Part shown: in pieces, positions 25,293 through 37,220 of the stretch | Numbering within the stretch: position 1 is the stretch's first letter | Layout of the letters: each line of letters opens with the position of its first letter | From: Carnegiea gigantea | Taxonomy: Eukaryota; Streptophyta; Magnoliopsida; Caryophyllales; Cactaceae | Length of the DNA stretch: 64,000 nucleotides | Assembly (NCBI GenBank): GCA_029747015.1 | Contig: JAKOGI010000142.1 | Coordinates: 1,009,502-1,073,501, forward strand | Direction of reading: 5' to 3' | The notes under the pieces: model-generated | What the model was told of the DNA's origin: nothing | The model's database searches: none | What the model saw: only the letters and a program-made list of their open reading frames with translations | Position numbers and translations under genes: made by a program

Positions 25293-26273
25293 TCAAATTT
25301 ACCTATGAGTATGGTCAAGGAGAGATGTAACCATATTCAATCTATATTCAAGTTCGATAAAATTTTATGAACTGAGGCACAGAGGTGCTATATTTTTTAC
25401 ACTACTTCTTACCCCAAGTCAAATGTTCGAATCATTTATTTGAGCATGGATTATACAGACTAAGCAAAATGTCTCTCTAACCTTCCTCTGCTCCGTTTCT
25501 GTAAAGTAATAGGTAGTGCAGAATTTTTTTAAATTCAAGGTCAATGGAAACAAGTCTCTCTGTAATTTTATAATTCAGGAGTAAGGTAATTACATCGAAC
25601 CCCCCATATCCCACCTGATGGTGGAATTTTTGAGGTATTGGATTTAGATTTAGACTTTTGTTGCATTAAGTAATTGTCGCACTTCCTATGTAGTGTTATC
25701 CTTCATTGTGATTCATCTCAGAGGATGGAGGGGTTTTTGACTATGGAATGATATATGTCGACAACAAGAATGATAAATCGAGTGTCCAATATGTAAAACT
25801 CAAACTGCAACTTAATTCTTTTTTCCAATAAAGAAATTAACGACAACTTAAATAAGAAAAATGTAATAAAAAAGCAGTTATAATAAATGTTTTGAGGACA
25901 TACAAGATCCAAGTTCAGATTTCTTCAAAAATTGTACTGTCTTGATCTTCTCCTAGGTGGTCGAAGGGGTCCAAGGGAGATTTTTCTGGTTTGAATTCTA
26001 CGATTTTAAGATATAATATAACATGACTTAATAGAAAAAATTTATGCTGAATTTAATGCAACAAAAGACTACCCTATCAAATTTGGAATAGAGCATTAAA
26101 CTCTCATTTGGTCCCGCATTTGGTAGTGGCATGATCCTGGGTTTAACAAGTGATATGAGTTTATGACCCTGTGTTTCTTTTAACTGTTGCTAGTTTTCAC
26201 GCATATTAGAAGTTTTTAACTAATTTTTTTAAAGACAGTTAATTATACCTATGTGATCTGCTTTGTAATTAGG

Positions 26274-26392
26274 GTTCGAGTCTTGTGAATGAAAAAAATT
26301 TATGATAGGAGAGTTCTATCTCTTATCAGACCAACAGTAACTCGACTCTAGTGAAATTAAATGAATGATCCAAGATTTAAAAAAACTCCCTC
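26274..26392 (+). repeat. Dispersed repeat, copy 2 (SINE-like)
   Basis: Second copy of the repeat at 25172-25292, same orientation, with a better preserved B-box-like GGGTTCGAGTC, followed by AGACCAACAGTAACTCGACT and TGAATGATCCAAGATTT. The two copies lie 1.1 kb apart. Confidence 0.6.
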
Positions 26393-26999
26393 TACATCAC
26401 AAACAAAGATTACACCAATTATCACTAATCATTTCCTCCGCATAGGAGCCCTAGCCCCGTGCCTTAAATAAGGGCAGGAAAATCTTCCGCTTTTAAGATT
26501 TGACCAGCAATCGAATGTACTATAAGTCGTGTCTATTCTACGCTCTTATGGTCTATTGTTAATAAGAGTCTACATAAGGTCCATCCAGACAGATGACTCA
26601 ATTCTACAAAATCATGTCATGTTGGACAGTTTTTGTAACATAGCACTAATTATGCATGCTTTAAATGTATGCAGGCGTACTAATTACTGAATATACTTGT
26701 GGAGACTAGCTAGGCACAAGTAGAAGGGTCCTCCACTCCTCCCTAGCTAGCTAGTAGAGCGGCCTGATGGTGTTAATTTTTGAATGCATTCACGAGACTT
26801 TTGCAGTGTTTTTTGCTTCTTTTTTTTTTTTTTTGGGTTGATGTCCCATCATAAATGCTATTTAATTCCTCACCACTTCTTTTTTCCAACATTTTCTGAT
26901 ATTTTCTGATTTTCTGATATTTGTGCCCAAGAAAACTAATTAAGATATGAACTAGTAGTGCAAGTGTTATAGGCTAGTGTCTTTGCTAGCAGGCGTGAC

Positions 27000-27310
27000 A
27001 CATGGGTGATCCGGTTTGAATACGAGTTCGATTAAACTTAGATCGGGTCATATTTCGGGTCAAATGGTATTTCAATTCAAGTCGGTTTGGGTTGGATGAA
27101 TTTCGGTTCAGGTCGACTTCAGATCAACCTATTTCTGGCCCAATAAGCTTGTCATACGAAAATAAGTCACTTTGTTAGAAATTTCGGTTCGAGTATGGTT
27201 CAGTTTAGGTTCATTCGAATTTCGGGTTCGCTTTCGAGTGAGCTTATTCAGATGTCAGATTGGGTATGGATCCGACCATTCGGTTTGTATTTTGGATCTC
27301 GGGTCAATTT
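27000..27310 (+). repeat. GGTTCGGGT-rich dispersed repeat, copy 1
   Basis: Rich in GGGTC/GGTTCGG motifs. Its core CCCAATAAGCTTGTCATACG followed by AAAATAAGTCACTTTGTTAG is matched, in reverse complement, by about 49485-49535. Both copies end near a GTGATCCG motif (27008 and about 49422). Likely a non-autonomous DNA transposon or related repeat; class uncertain. Confidence 0.6.
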
Positions 27311-27485
27311 TATCATGTTTATTTGCCATATTATTTGCTAAGCTTAGCTGCCTTTTCTTTGGGGGAGAGTTTTGTCTTCCAATCCCTCCATCTTGTCTTT
27401 TGTGAAAATGCTATCAAAAAAAGTGCCTTGAATGACAAGGTAGGGTAACTTGGCCTGTAAACTTGCCTGGCCTCCACACAGAAAG

Positions 27486-27508
27486 AGACAGAGAGAGAGA
27501 GAGAGAGA
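27486..27508. repeat. (GA)n microsatellite
   Basis: GACAGAGAGAGAGAGAGAG tract in intergenic DNA. Confidence 0.9.
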
Positions 27509-29911
27509 CTTGTGCTAGAGGAAACTGGAACAGATAGGGCAAAAGTCAAGCTGGTATTTGCTAATATGGTGTTAAGTTGTTTAATTTCTTCAAAGGCAGT
27601 TGTCGATATCTTGTTTGATAATTTGTCTACTGTCGTGAAGATGAAGGAACCCAGACATTACACTGACAAAAATAGAGCTTTCTCACAATTAAATGGGAGC
27701 AGATCAGACACAGGCCACTAAAAAATTTAGTAGTACGTGCCACGATAAAAAGTGAATTTAAATTGATTATTTTGGTTGAGTCCATCTGGTTAGTTTAATG
27801 AGTTGAGTCTAATTGATTGTTAAGTCACAGTCTAAACGACCACCAAGCAAATTTGTAAATATCATATCAGTTATTTTACTGTTTTTCAGTTAAATGAGAC
27901 ATATCAGATTTATGTATTGTTTTGAATTCCAACAATAAAAAAATTTTAGTGTATCGAGCGTTATTTGACTGAAAATACCGGTACCGTCCGATATTTGGCG
28001 GTACAGGGCAACATCAACTGGTGCACTTCCTGATAATAGCTTGCACTGTTTCAGTTAAATGACAATAAGTCAACGATTTGACAGACTGTTCAGATAAAGG
28101 CTCAATCAATGGCCCTAAGAATGGCAATAAGTTGCAAGATCCCGGAGCGAGGAGGAATTATTTCCACAAAAATGGAACACTCCCCCTCTTGCCTGGAGGG
28201 TCAAAAACCTCACATGCTAGTTTCTGAATCAAAAGAACTCGAATACTCTATTAACTGAAGACAAAAAGCACTTCAAGCGCATGTTGTTTACTCTCAAATT
28301 TCAAATGCTCTTCTCGATTGAGATTATACTTCTTATGTCTTATCTGAAAATCAAATTAATTCAAAGTCATTAAAGGAAGTCAAATCATCCAACTCCACCA
28401 AGAGTCAAGCCAACCTAACTCTCGTTCAAGTGATCAACTGGAGATTGAATCTTAGAATTTTTATTTGTTTATTTATAACAAATATACAGATATTGTGCCC
28501 ATATCTTCTGAATTTTTATTTTTTTATATTTCATATCTTAATTTATTTGAGATTTCAAATTTGTGTTCACCCATAGACATACGAAAATATTACACCATAA
28601 TAGTTTCAAACTTTCCAACTTTATTCCCCTGGTTTTTTTTTTTTTTTTTTTCAGGCCAAAGTGTCAACCTTGAAATTTTAGTTCAATTACATGCAAATTT
28701 TACATATGGAACTTTATCCTCATATTGTAAACCCCATGATACACGGACATTAACACAGTGATATCAATACAACACGATATGGACACGAGATACCAATTTT
28801 CAAAAATTGGAGATACGAACACTGTATGGACAAAATTGCTATAATATATAACACAAAAGCGATGAGCCAAACTTGCTCACACTAAGGTGAAAAAATAAAC
28901 AGCCTAACTCGTATTAAAGGTGAGGAAAATGAACAACCTATCTCTCACATAATGGACATAAATCCATTCAAAAGACGCGTATAAAAATATTAATAAATAG
29001 TTAATAACTAAGTAGAGCATCCACAAGCAAGAAAACTGATAGGGGTTGGAACATCTTGGATTGAGGTAGGGAGTAACAGATGATGCATAGTAAGGTTACT
29101 TCCTCTCTCTCTCTCTTTTTTTTTTTTTTTTTGGTGGGACATGGCTAATGTGACATTAGGGGCATGCAATGATAGGAACTATTTTGGACTATGAGTTTTG
29201 TTTTTTTTTTTTTTTTAATCATTACAAGAGTTCATGGAACATAGTAGATCGATACCCATCGTACTCAACGCCTTATTAGCTAGTGTTTATTGCAAAATTT
29301 GTGGTTTAAAACTAAATGTTCATAAATTGTTTGATGCCCACCTAATTTTCCGAGCTGGTTCCCCTTTTTTTACAGCCCTAGAATCTAAAATATTAAAATA
29401 AATTATCATCTCTAGTTAAAAAGTTATCGGTAGATACGTTTTCAACCGATTCTAAACTTATGATATCATTCTTTCCACCGATTAAGTTCTTCGACATCAA
29501 TGTGCCTATTCCAAACATGAGAGATCGAGGACATGAATTGTTCAGAGTGACCGAAAGAAGCTATGAACTGTAACTCGACATATCTTTTATCATTGACATA
29601 TAAACCAGGTTAAATCAAATCAAATCATATCAAACGGAGCTAAAGCAGCTTAAATCCAAGACTACTATATCAGATTAGATCGAGGTGATGAGCATGTTTG
29701 ACAATAATTACCTCCAATCACCATTGCCTGCGGCAATGACTTCGCATAGCAACGAATATGCAGGGATTACATACCACCCTTCATGGCATAGATGGTGGCG
29801 AATCCAAGTAGATCATAGGGATATACATGTTTAGGTGGGCATTTAACATGGGCATTGTGGCAAGAAAATGACTCCAAAATAACGAGCACCGACCTGATTC
29901 TTGACCTGTAC

Positions 29912-30110
29912 TAATGTAATATTTGGTTGGATGAAAACAATACTATAATGTAAACATATCTGTAATTGTGTTTCCATTTTCTTGTTTGGTTGTAAGAAAG
30001 TATTACAAATAACAACTACCTTGTAATCATGATTACTACATACTGTGTAATCATGATTACTACATTACAAAATTGATTACACTATACTGCAGTCAATCAA
30101 ACATCACATT
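29912..30110. mobile_element. MITE-like element, about 200 bp
   Basis: The left end TAATGTAATATTTGGTTGG and the reverse complement of the right end, CAATGTGATGTTTGATTG, form an imperfect terminal inverted repeat. The interior has two direct copies of the palindromic TGTAATCATGATTACTACAT (about 30021-30063). There is no coding capacity. No clear target-site duplication. Confidence 0.5.
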
Positions 30111-30189
30111 GATATCTTACGGTTCATTTTACTTGTCGCTTGGTTCATTATTTTTTACATACGAGAATGAAATCATTAATGTGGGTCTC

Positions 30190-30295
30190 ATTGAACTCAA
30201 TAGTGAAATCTTTAAGAGTTGTTACCAAAGATTTTAATTCGAATCCTGCATATATCTGCATTTGCACCTCATTCGTACCAAGAAAATAAAATCAT
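30190..30295 (+). repeat. Dispersed repeat, family shared with 4397-4500
   Basis: Contains TTCGAATCCTGCATATATCT, a B-box-like core and body shared with the copy at 4397-4500. Probable old SINE. Confidence 0.45.
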
Positions 30296-30623
30296 TAATT
30301 CTCACATTTAATGTTTGATTCATGGTTTTCTGATCCAACATGACATACACTAAGTATTACTAAAATATGCAAGTATGATTTTGATGGTAAAGCTATCCCT
30401 CCTTATATAAACCTGTACCTCATGAGTTGAATCAAACACATGATATTTAAGGTTCGTGGTTTTTTGAGTTTAAGTATAGGAATTCAATCATGTATGCCTG
30501 TATCTTACATTTAGTTAGTACATTTTTGTGAGGAATCATGAACTTGAGATCGAGTATACTAATGCATAAGGTATGAATTTTAGTAAACTTCTTTCACTTT
30601 TTAAGTTTATATAAACCCATACC

Positions 30624-30837
30624 TTCTTTTTTTTTTTTTTCTGTGATTGGTAAACAAGCATATGTAGGGGTCCATATCTCATGGGATCGAACACCCTATG
30701 TGAGGGAAAACATATGAGAGGGAATGGGGAATAAGGTGAAACGAAAATTCAATCATGCCTCTAGACTCTAGTAGGATTTGAATGGACACCTTCTTGTTGG
30801 AACATGGTCAACTCCCACTAGACCACCTCCTTGACGG
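30624..30837 (-). mobile_element. tRNA-derived SINE with poly(A) tail and aged target-site duplication
   Basis: On the minus strand the element starts with a tRNA-like head: A-box-like GGTGGTCTAGTGGGAG and, about 32 nt later, B-box-like CATTCAAATCC. It continues for about 150 bp and ends with an A14 tail (T14 at about 30627-30640 on the plus strand). The flanks 30607-30623 (ttatataaacccatacc) and 30838-30854 (ttatacaaatccacatc) match at 13 of 17 positions, and all four differences are C/T transitions, as expected for an old, decayed target-site duplication. Confidence 0.65.
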
Positions 30838-31717
30838 TTATACAAATCCACATCTCTATGTGTCCCTTTTGTACCACACTGAATTTATTCCTCTATTGAA
30901 CCAAATAAATAGAATCAAGAGTCGAAAACCAGCCTTATGCTCCTAATTTCATCCCTGATTCAACTTCCATTCCATTAATTAAAAAAATCATAGTATAAAA
31001 AACCATTCCATTCCATTAATTAAAAAAATTATAGTATAAAAAACTCTTCCAATATGCTTTGGTTCCAGCTTTATATTCCTTTCTAAAACAAATTTTTGAA
31101 CCAACACTACCCTTTATATAGTGATATACATAGATGTTGGAATATGGTTCATAGTATGATTCATCTGGGTTAAGAGTGCAGTAAAATGGAAGGCTTTAGC
31201 TAAACAATTAATTAAGCAATTACCTGTCAAATGATGAACTCCCAGGAATTTAGCATGTAATCAAAAACTCAAATTAAAACTCAACCATCCATTCTTACCA
31301 AATATTTGCTAAAAAAGAACACCCTAAAATATATTTCTGTCATCAATTTTCTTCCCTAAAATTGTTTTTCTCCCTGTCTCAAAACACAAAAACATGCACC
31401 CCACATTCTATTGCTGAGAAAAAAGGGGAAAAGACAACACCCACCTCAACAGGGCATCAATAGCATCCTGTTTATTCCAGGCATTACAAAATTCATCCTT
31501 ACAATTTTTCTGTGTTCATCCAATAGTATAACTTCTTTTTCCAAGGGAAATTCCCTCCTCTTTCTCTCTGTGTTTCTTTCCTGCAGAGAGAAAACATTAG
31601 AACCCCTAACACTAATCCACAAACCGAACATTGTTCGAGTTTGCATCACCACAATGTTTTTTCCCTTTTTTGATCACATTAAGAAAGGGGAACACACACA
31701 TCAGGAATCTAGTCACA

Positions 31718-34700
31718 ATGGTAAGAGTGTTCCACAGAAGAAAGTCATCGTCTTGCCATTCTAGGAACAAATCTGACAAGCAAAACGACAGTTCAATCGA
31801 GACAACAATACCAACAACATCGACAAAAGCAAATAATTATACCATGGAGGCTCAACCAGGAGGAGATCCTCCAGCCCCTTCTCCTCAAAAAAAGCCACCC
31901 TCAGGTGAATGTACAATGCTGATCAGAAACTTTAAATATGCAATGCCATGGTTTTTAGAATACGGATGCTGATTTTGTGGAATGTGGTTTTTTCCAGATA
32001 TGGATTTGATGAAAGAAAAGTTTGCAAAGCTGCTTCTCGGGGAAGATATGTCAGGTGGCGGAAAAGGTGTTTCATCAGCTCTAGCTTTGTCCAATGCCAT
32101 CACCAATATTGCAGGTATTTTATTTGTTGATTTTTCCTTGGAGCCTTGAAATGAGTCATACTAGGCTTTGCCCTAAGCTTGTCTAATAGGGCTCGTGTAT
32201 TAGGCTTGGTTTGTCCAAGAAAGGTTGCTAAGAGAATGCAATCAATGGCGGACAAGGAAATTGAGGTTGGTTAGCAAATGCTAACATAAACTTAGCACAT
32301 GTCAAAATGGGTTTACTTTAGTTTGACTTTAGGTTGGGAAACTAGCATTAAACCAATGCTTCGCATGGACATCTGTAGTCTTTTTTACATTAGATTTTCT
32401 TTTTAAAAAAATCTAAAAAATCAAATAAGAAATTTTTTTAGCATTTTAGGATTGCAACATATTTGACAAAACCAATAATCGCATGTTAACTAATTATAAC
32501 ATAGAGTTAAAAATTGATAATAAGGAACAAACAGTTCAATAGTCCGGGTTAATATTCATTGAAATACTTTCTTTAAAGAATAAATATTTTAACTATAGTA
32601 GTATGGTTGATATTTCTAATACGACCTTATCTCAATGTTCAACAATAAATAATGGACTAAATAAAATATATTGGTTAATACGTAATAAATTTAACTAAAA
32701 AATTTAACTGTGAAAAGTTTAATAGTTAAAATTTTCAACTGTACATATTATTTAATGGGATCCACAAAATTGTAATAGCAATTGTGTAAAAAGAAAAAGA
32801 TTATTCGTTATTATTAAGATGATTAATTTAATTCATTATACATAAAAAAATTGTTACTCGTCTATAATATTTCTATTAGATAGTTTAAAAGAATAATCTA
32901 ATCATACTAAAAGTTTTAAACCACTACTTGCAATCATTTCAATAACTTTCCAGAAATATTTATTTTAGTCTTTATATTGTTTTGTTCTCACATTACCTTA
33001 AATCATTAAAATGAATTAATCATAAGTTTGCATTAGCCAATCAGACGAAGACACTTGTCGAAAGCATATTAATTCACTCATTTTTGGGTAATTATATAGA
33101 TAGATGGGTACGTGTAGATTATTTCATACATACATTTGATAGTGGTTCTCCTACATGGATTCTTGATTCGTCCGCATGGCTCAAAGAGGGATTGGTCCTA
33201 ACCAAACCCATCTTTTCAGTAAATGAATTTCCTCATACTATTGCAGCCTCTGTATTTGGAGAACAGAAGCGATTAGAGCCAATGCCACCAGAAAGGAAAG
33301 CAAGGTGGAGAAAAGAAGTTGATTGGTTGTTATCTGTGACTGACTACATTGTCGAACTTGTTCCTTCACAACAGCAAGCTCCTGATGGCTCCTTCTTTGA
33401 GGTTACAAATCCTCCTTCGGGCCTCCTACTATTTTGCATTTTCATCTGCACATTTCTAACATGTTAACTGAAAAAAGGAGGGAAAGGAAATGAATAACTA
33501 GTCATTTTAATGGATTTACAGGTAATGGCGACAAAACAAAGAAGTGATCTCTTGGTGAACATACCAGCATTGCGGAAGCTAGACACTATGCTTCTAGTAA
33601 GAATACATGCTACCTTTGCTTTCATTAGTTATCTACCAATAAAAATCACCTTTTCTCCAGAATATTTATCAAATCTCAATTTGCTAAAGCAGGACTGCTT
33701 GGATAATTTCAAAGACCAGTCAGAGTTCACATATGTGGATTTCAAGGATGCAAACGAGGCTGAGAAAGCCACTGGCAAAAGAGACAATGATAAGTGGTGG
33801 ATACCGACTGTGAGAATTCCACCTGGTGGTCTATCAGATGAGACAAAGAGATGGCTGCAACACCAAAAAGACGCTGTCAATCAAGTTCTGAAGGCAGCCA
33901 TGGCTATCAATGCTCAGGTGCTTTCAGAAATGGAGATACCAGAAAGCTACATTGAGTCCCTACCAAAGGTACTCTAATAAAATTTAATATCATTTTGCAA
34001 CCATATCAAAACAAAGCAAACCCAGCAAATGGGTTGCTCAATTTGGACATGGACTGGGTTATGTTTAGGTTGATCAAATTTGGAAACAAGTCTAATTCTG
34101 GTCAAGTGAAGATTAGGCTACCTACTTTTGGATCATAGATTAAAGCCAGTTGCAAGTCATACGTTAGATAACCAAGTCAGGTAAACTTTGCCTACTCTTT
34201 CCATTATAACCTAGCCACTTCTTTAGACCAGCTAAATGGATCATCAAATTTGACTCTTGATCATGCCAAATTTTGGCCTGAGTCATGTTCAATTAATGGA
34301 ATTCAGGGTTATGTCTGGTTTGAGTTTAGTCAAGTTGACAACTGTCTCAAATTGTGTTGCGTATTTTCATTCCTAGATTGGTCGGGTTCTAGTCAAGTAA
34401 GCCAGGTAACAGGACAAACATTAGCACAAGTTTGGTACCAGATAAGATGAGAAAATAGATTAATCAATGGAAAAACTCAAGTAGTTCAAACAGATGTGTG
34501 GTGGTGGCAAAACCTAGATTGACTTGTCGTTTTCCCTGTCCTTACTTGTTTTTACCTTCTTGAATGATGTTTGGTAGAATGGAAGATCAAGCCTTGGTGA
34601 CATGATCTATAAGAGCATCACAGATGAATTCTTTGATCCTGATTCTTTGCTATCATCCACGGACTTATCATCAGAGCACAAAGTACTAGACCTAAAGAAT

Positions 34701-35512
34701 AGAATCGAGGCCTCAATCATAATTTGGAAGAGGAAGATGGTTCAAAAGGATAGCAAATCATCATGGAGTACATCTGTAAGAATCGAGAAAAGGGAACTCT
34801 TTGAAGAACGAGCAGAGACCATGCTACTCATACTTAAACATCACTTTCCAGGACTCCCACAATCAACACTAGACATATCCAAGATTCAATACAATAAGGT
34901 AAAAATCCAGAACAGTGATCAAGAACCTATGTCTGTCTTTCCATACATCAAACATGCTTCTATTTCTTTTTCCTCTTTTTCCAAGCCTCTTTACAATTAT
35001 TCAGAATGCTTTTGGTTCTTCAGAACCTGTTTCCAAATATCATAGCTGCATGTATCTAGATCTCCCCAACCCCCTCCTTTGGCAGGATGGGTATAGTATA
35101 TGAATACTATCCCAGCTTCCGACTCGTGTTTATGCAGGATGTAGGACACGCAGTGCTAGAGAGCTATTCGAGGGTGCTAGAAAGTTTAGCAGCTGCCATC
35201 TTAAATCGTGTAGATGATGTTATATATGCTGATTCCAAAGCCACAAAGAAAGCCATGGAAGAATCAAATGGGAAGATCTCACCATCACAATTTGACGTGG
35301 AGAAGCCAGGGTCACACACGTTATTGGATTTTATGGGATGGAATATGGAGCAGGGAGACGAAACAAAGAATCAAGGCGACTCGGATGAGTACTCGAATGG
35401 GCAAGAGAACGAACAAGTTCCAACCAAGGCTCCACCAGAGACCAGGAGGGTTTCCTACTTAGAGAGACTCGAACAATGGGGAGGCCTAAAAAGCCCAATA
35501 GATCGGAATTGA
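31718..35512 (+). CDS. ROPGEF: Rop guanine nucleotide exchange factor (RopGEF, PRONE domain)
   Basis: RopGEFs catalyse GDP release from plant Rho-type (ROP) GTPases at the plasma membrane, downstream of receptor-like kinases, in polar growth and signalling. Seven exons (31718-31904, 31998-32114, 33247-33401, 33522-33596, 33693-33968, 34578-34898, 35138-35512) give 501 residues in phase. The PRONE domain spans about residues 63-412: [84 protein letters not shown], and the helix starting [15 protein letters not shown]. The variable C-terminus ends with [20 protein letters not shown], like the conserved tail motif of RopGEFs. One deviation is EFTYVD where family members usually have EFWYV. The start MVRVFHRRK fits RopGEF N-termini, but its ATG abuts a GTAAGA, so a 5' splice there cannot be excluded. 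Intron 2 is 1.1 kb and very AT-rich. Confidence 0.92.
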
Positions 35513-36251
35513 TTGCAAGGAAGATTAGGAGAAGGCGGCACACTGGATTAAGAAAGAGTAAACAACAAGAAACAGCTATTCAAGACACACAGACTAACAG
35601 AATAGGAGTAGAACATACAGAGACCTCTTAAATTTACACCATGTAGATATCTGTTGCTAATACTTGGGGCATCTGTTGAGTTGGTGCTTTTGAGGGCGTC
35701 ATGTTAATTGGAAAGGCGAGTTTTGGCATTTAACCATTTAGGTTGATGCTCGAGCTATTTTCTGGTTTCTTGACTAGTTTCTGGTTATATAATATCATAA
35801 CGTTCAAAATTAGGTGATCTATGTCGTCTACCAATCATGGCGACGACTACTCTGAATCATTTTCTCATGCGAATCAGATAACCTATAATTTTAGTCTATA
35901 ATGCTCCAAGTAATGGCTCTGCTTTCTGCTCCAATTATAATTGGAGCTAGGCCATGCCAAGTAGTGTCCTTGCTAAGACCAATGTCTGAGAGGGACTACG
36001 CAATTGTATGACTTGTTTTCAGGAATTACAAGGCAATCTCTGGACGATTAATGCCTTTAAACACATACGTCAAGCAACACTTGTGAAGTGAGTTGTTCAG
36101 CTCAGTGTTTGATTGGGTCAATTCAGGTACAATTATGTTCAGGTCCATGTAAGTTCAAGTTCAAACAGGTTCCTTAGTGTCATTTAGCTTTTTGGTCAAG
36201 GTCCGGCCATTGGTTGGCCCAATAGTTGATCTTTAATATATAAACAGTATT

Positions 36252-36326
36252 CACCCCTTGGGGTGCGGCCCTTCCCCGGACCCTGTGTGAACGCGGAATG
36301 CTTGTGTACCGGGCTGCCCTTTTTTT
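36252..36326 (+). mobile_element. Au-family SINE, severely 5'-truncated, with 18-bp target-site duplication
   Basis: Seventy-five bases carrying only the 3' end of an Au SINE: CCCCTTGGGGTGCGGCCCTT, CCCCGGACCCTG and GTACCGGGCTGCCC followed by a T run. It is flanked by a perfect 18-bp duplication taatatataaacagtatt at 36234-36251 and 36327-36344. It shares the CCTTGGGGTGCGGCCCTTCC block with the other copy at 3450-3600 (opposite orientation). Truncation this close to the 3' end with a perfect duplication indicates target-primed insertion of an incomplete cDNA. Confidence 0.85.
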
Positions 36327-37199
36327 TAATATATAAACAGTATTAACCAAAATAAATTTTGGTTTAGGTCATAATCAAGTTGCCCTACTCTGATCTAGAG
36401 TCTAGTTGCAGATAGGGGATTGCATAGAAGACAGCTCTACCAACTGTACATCAGGCAATGACTAGTTCTCAGTATATAATAAATGTACAAGGGAACATAC
36501 CTGAACAAACATCCCCAAATTAATGAAAAACAAAATTTTGAAAGGAAATTACCTATTAAATTGTAACCCAAGATATTTTAGAACTACTAACGCACTAGCC
36601 CATAAGTGGGGAGGTTGAACTAACATTTTACTCGGAAATTCTGACCCAAAGAGGAAAAATTACTCAGAATTCAAGAAGCTACAAGCTTTTCAATAATGCT
36701 CAGCGTAAGTCAAAGCCACACATTGGCCTGTTAATTTGTGTTTAAAAAAGTGCTCATGGGGCGCCTAGGCTCACAACAGCTCAAAGCCCACGCTGGTGCG
36801 GGTCAAGCTCAGCCCATTCTTAAAGCCCATATTTTTCTGGACTTTTGTGGATTTCAAACCAAGGAGCAAAGTCCATGAAGCCCGCGCTTTATAGATCATG
36901 CCAGGCCATTTAGGGGGGGGGGGGGAAAAAACCACTAAGGGGCCTCAACCCCTCTTTTCTTTGTGGAAGCCTTTCAATCAAGTTGCTGTTGGAAGTAAAC
37001 AAAGCAATAGCAAAGCATATTGCTGCTGCTGAACTTGAGTTTGGAGTTGGAAGGTTTTTCTTTGTTACCTTTTGTTTGTTTGTTTTTTTTTAAGGGACTT
37101 TAAGGAGGTCGAAAATAGTATCTCCCACAGTGCTAAAATGGTACCGAACCCTTGTTCTTTTTTTTTTTTTTTTTTTTGTTGGCTGTTTCTTAATCTTTC

Positions 37200-37220
37200 T
37201 CCCTCTCTCTCTCTCTCTCC
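37200..37220. repeat. (CT)n microsatellite
   Basis: CTCTCTCTCTCTCTCT tract followed by a C6 run, downstream of a T22 run. Confidence 0.9.

Larger units (their letters stand above)
23896..31717. other. Long repeat-rich intergenic spacer between divergent genes
   Basis: About 7.8 kb separating the minus-strand TRM-type gene from the plus-strand RopGEF gene. The left kilobase is the 5' leader/promoter of the TRM-type gene and the right 300 bp that of RopGEF. Between them are two copies of one repeat (25172-25292, 26274-26392), a GGTTCGGGT-rich repeat (27000-27310), a GA microsatellite (27486-27508), T-runs at 28629-28651 and 29113-29132, a MITE-like element (29912-30110), a repeat shared with 4397-4500 (30190-30295) and a SINE (30624-30837). 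No protein gene is supported. Confidence 0.6.

Noticed and set aside
31718..31727. Possible splice donor ATG|GTAAGA at the proposed RopGEF start
   Set aside because: Using it would remove the RopGEF-like N-terminus; the continuous frame to the GT at 31905 joins in phase to the PRONE exon, so translation through it is preferred.
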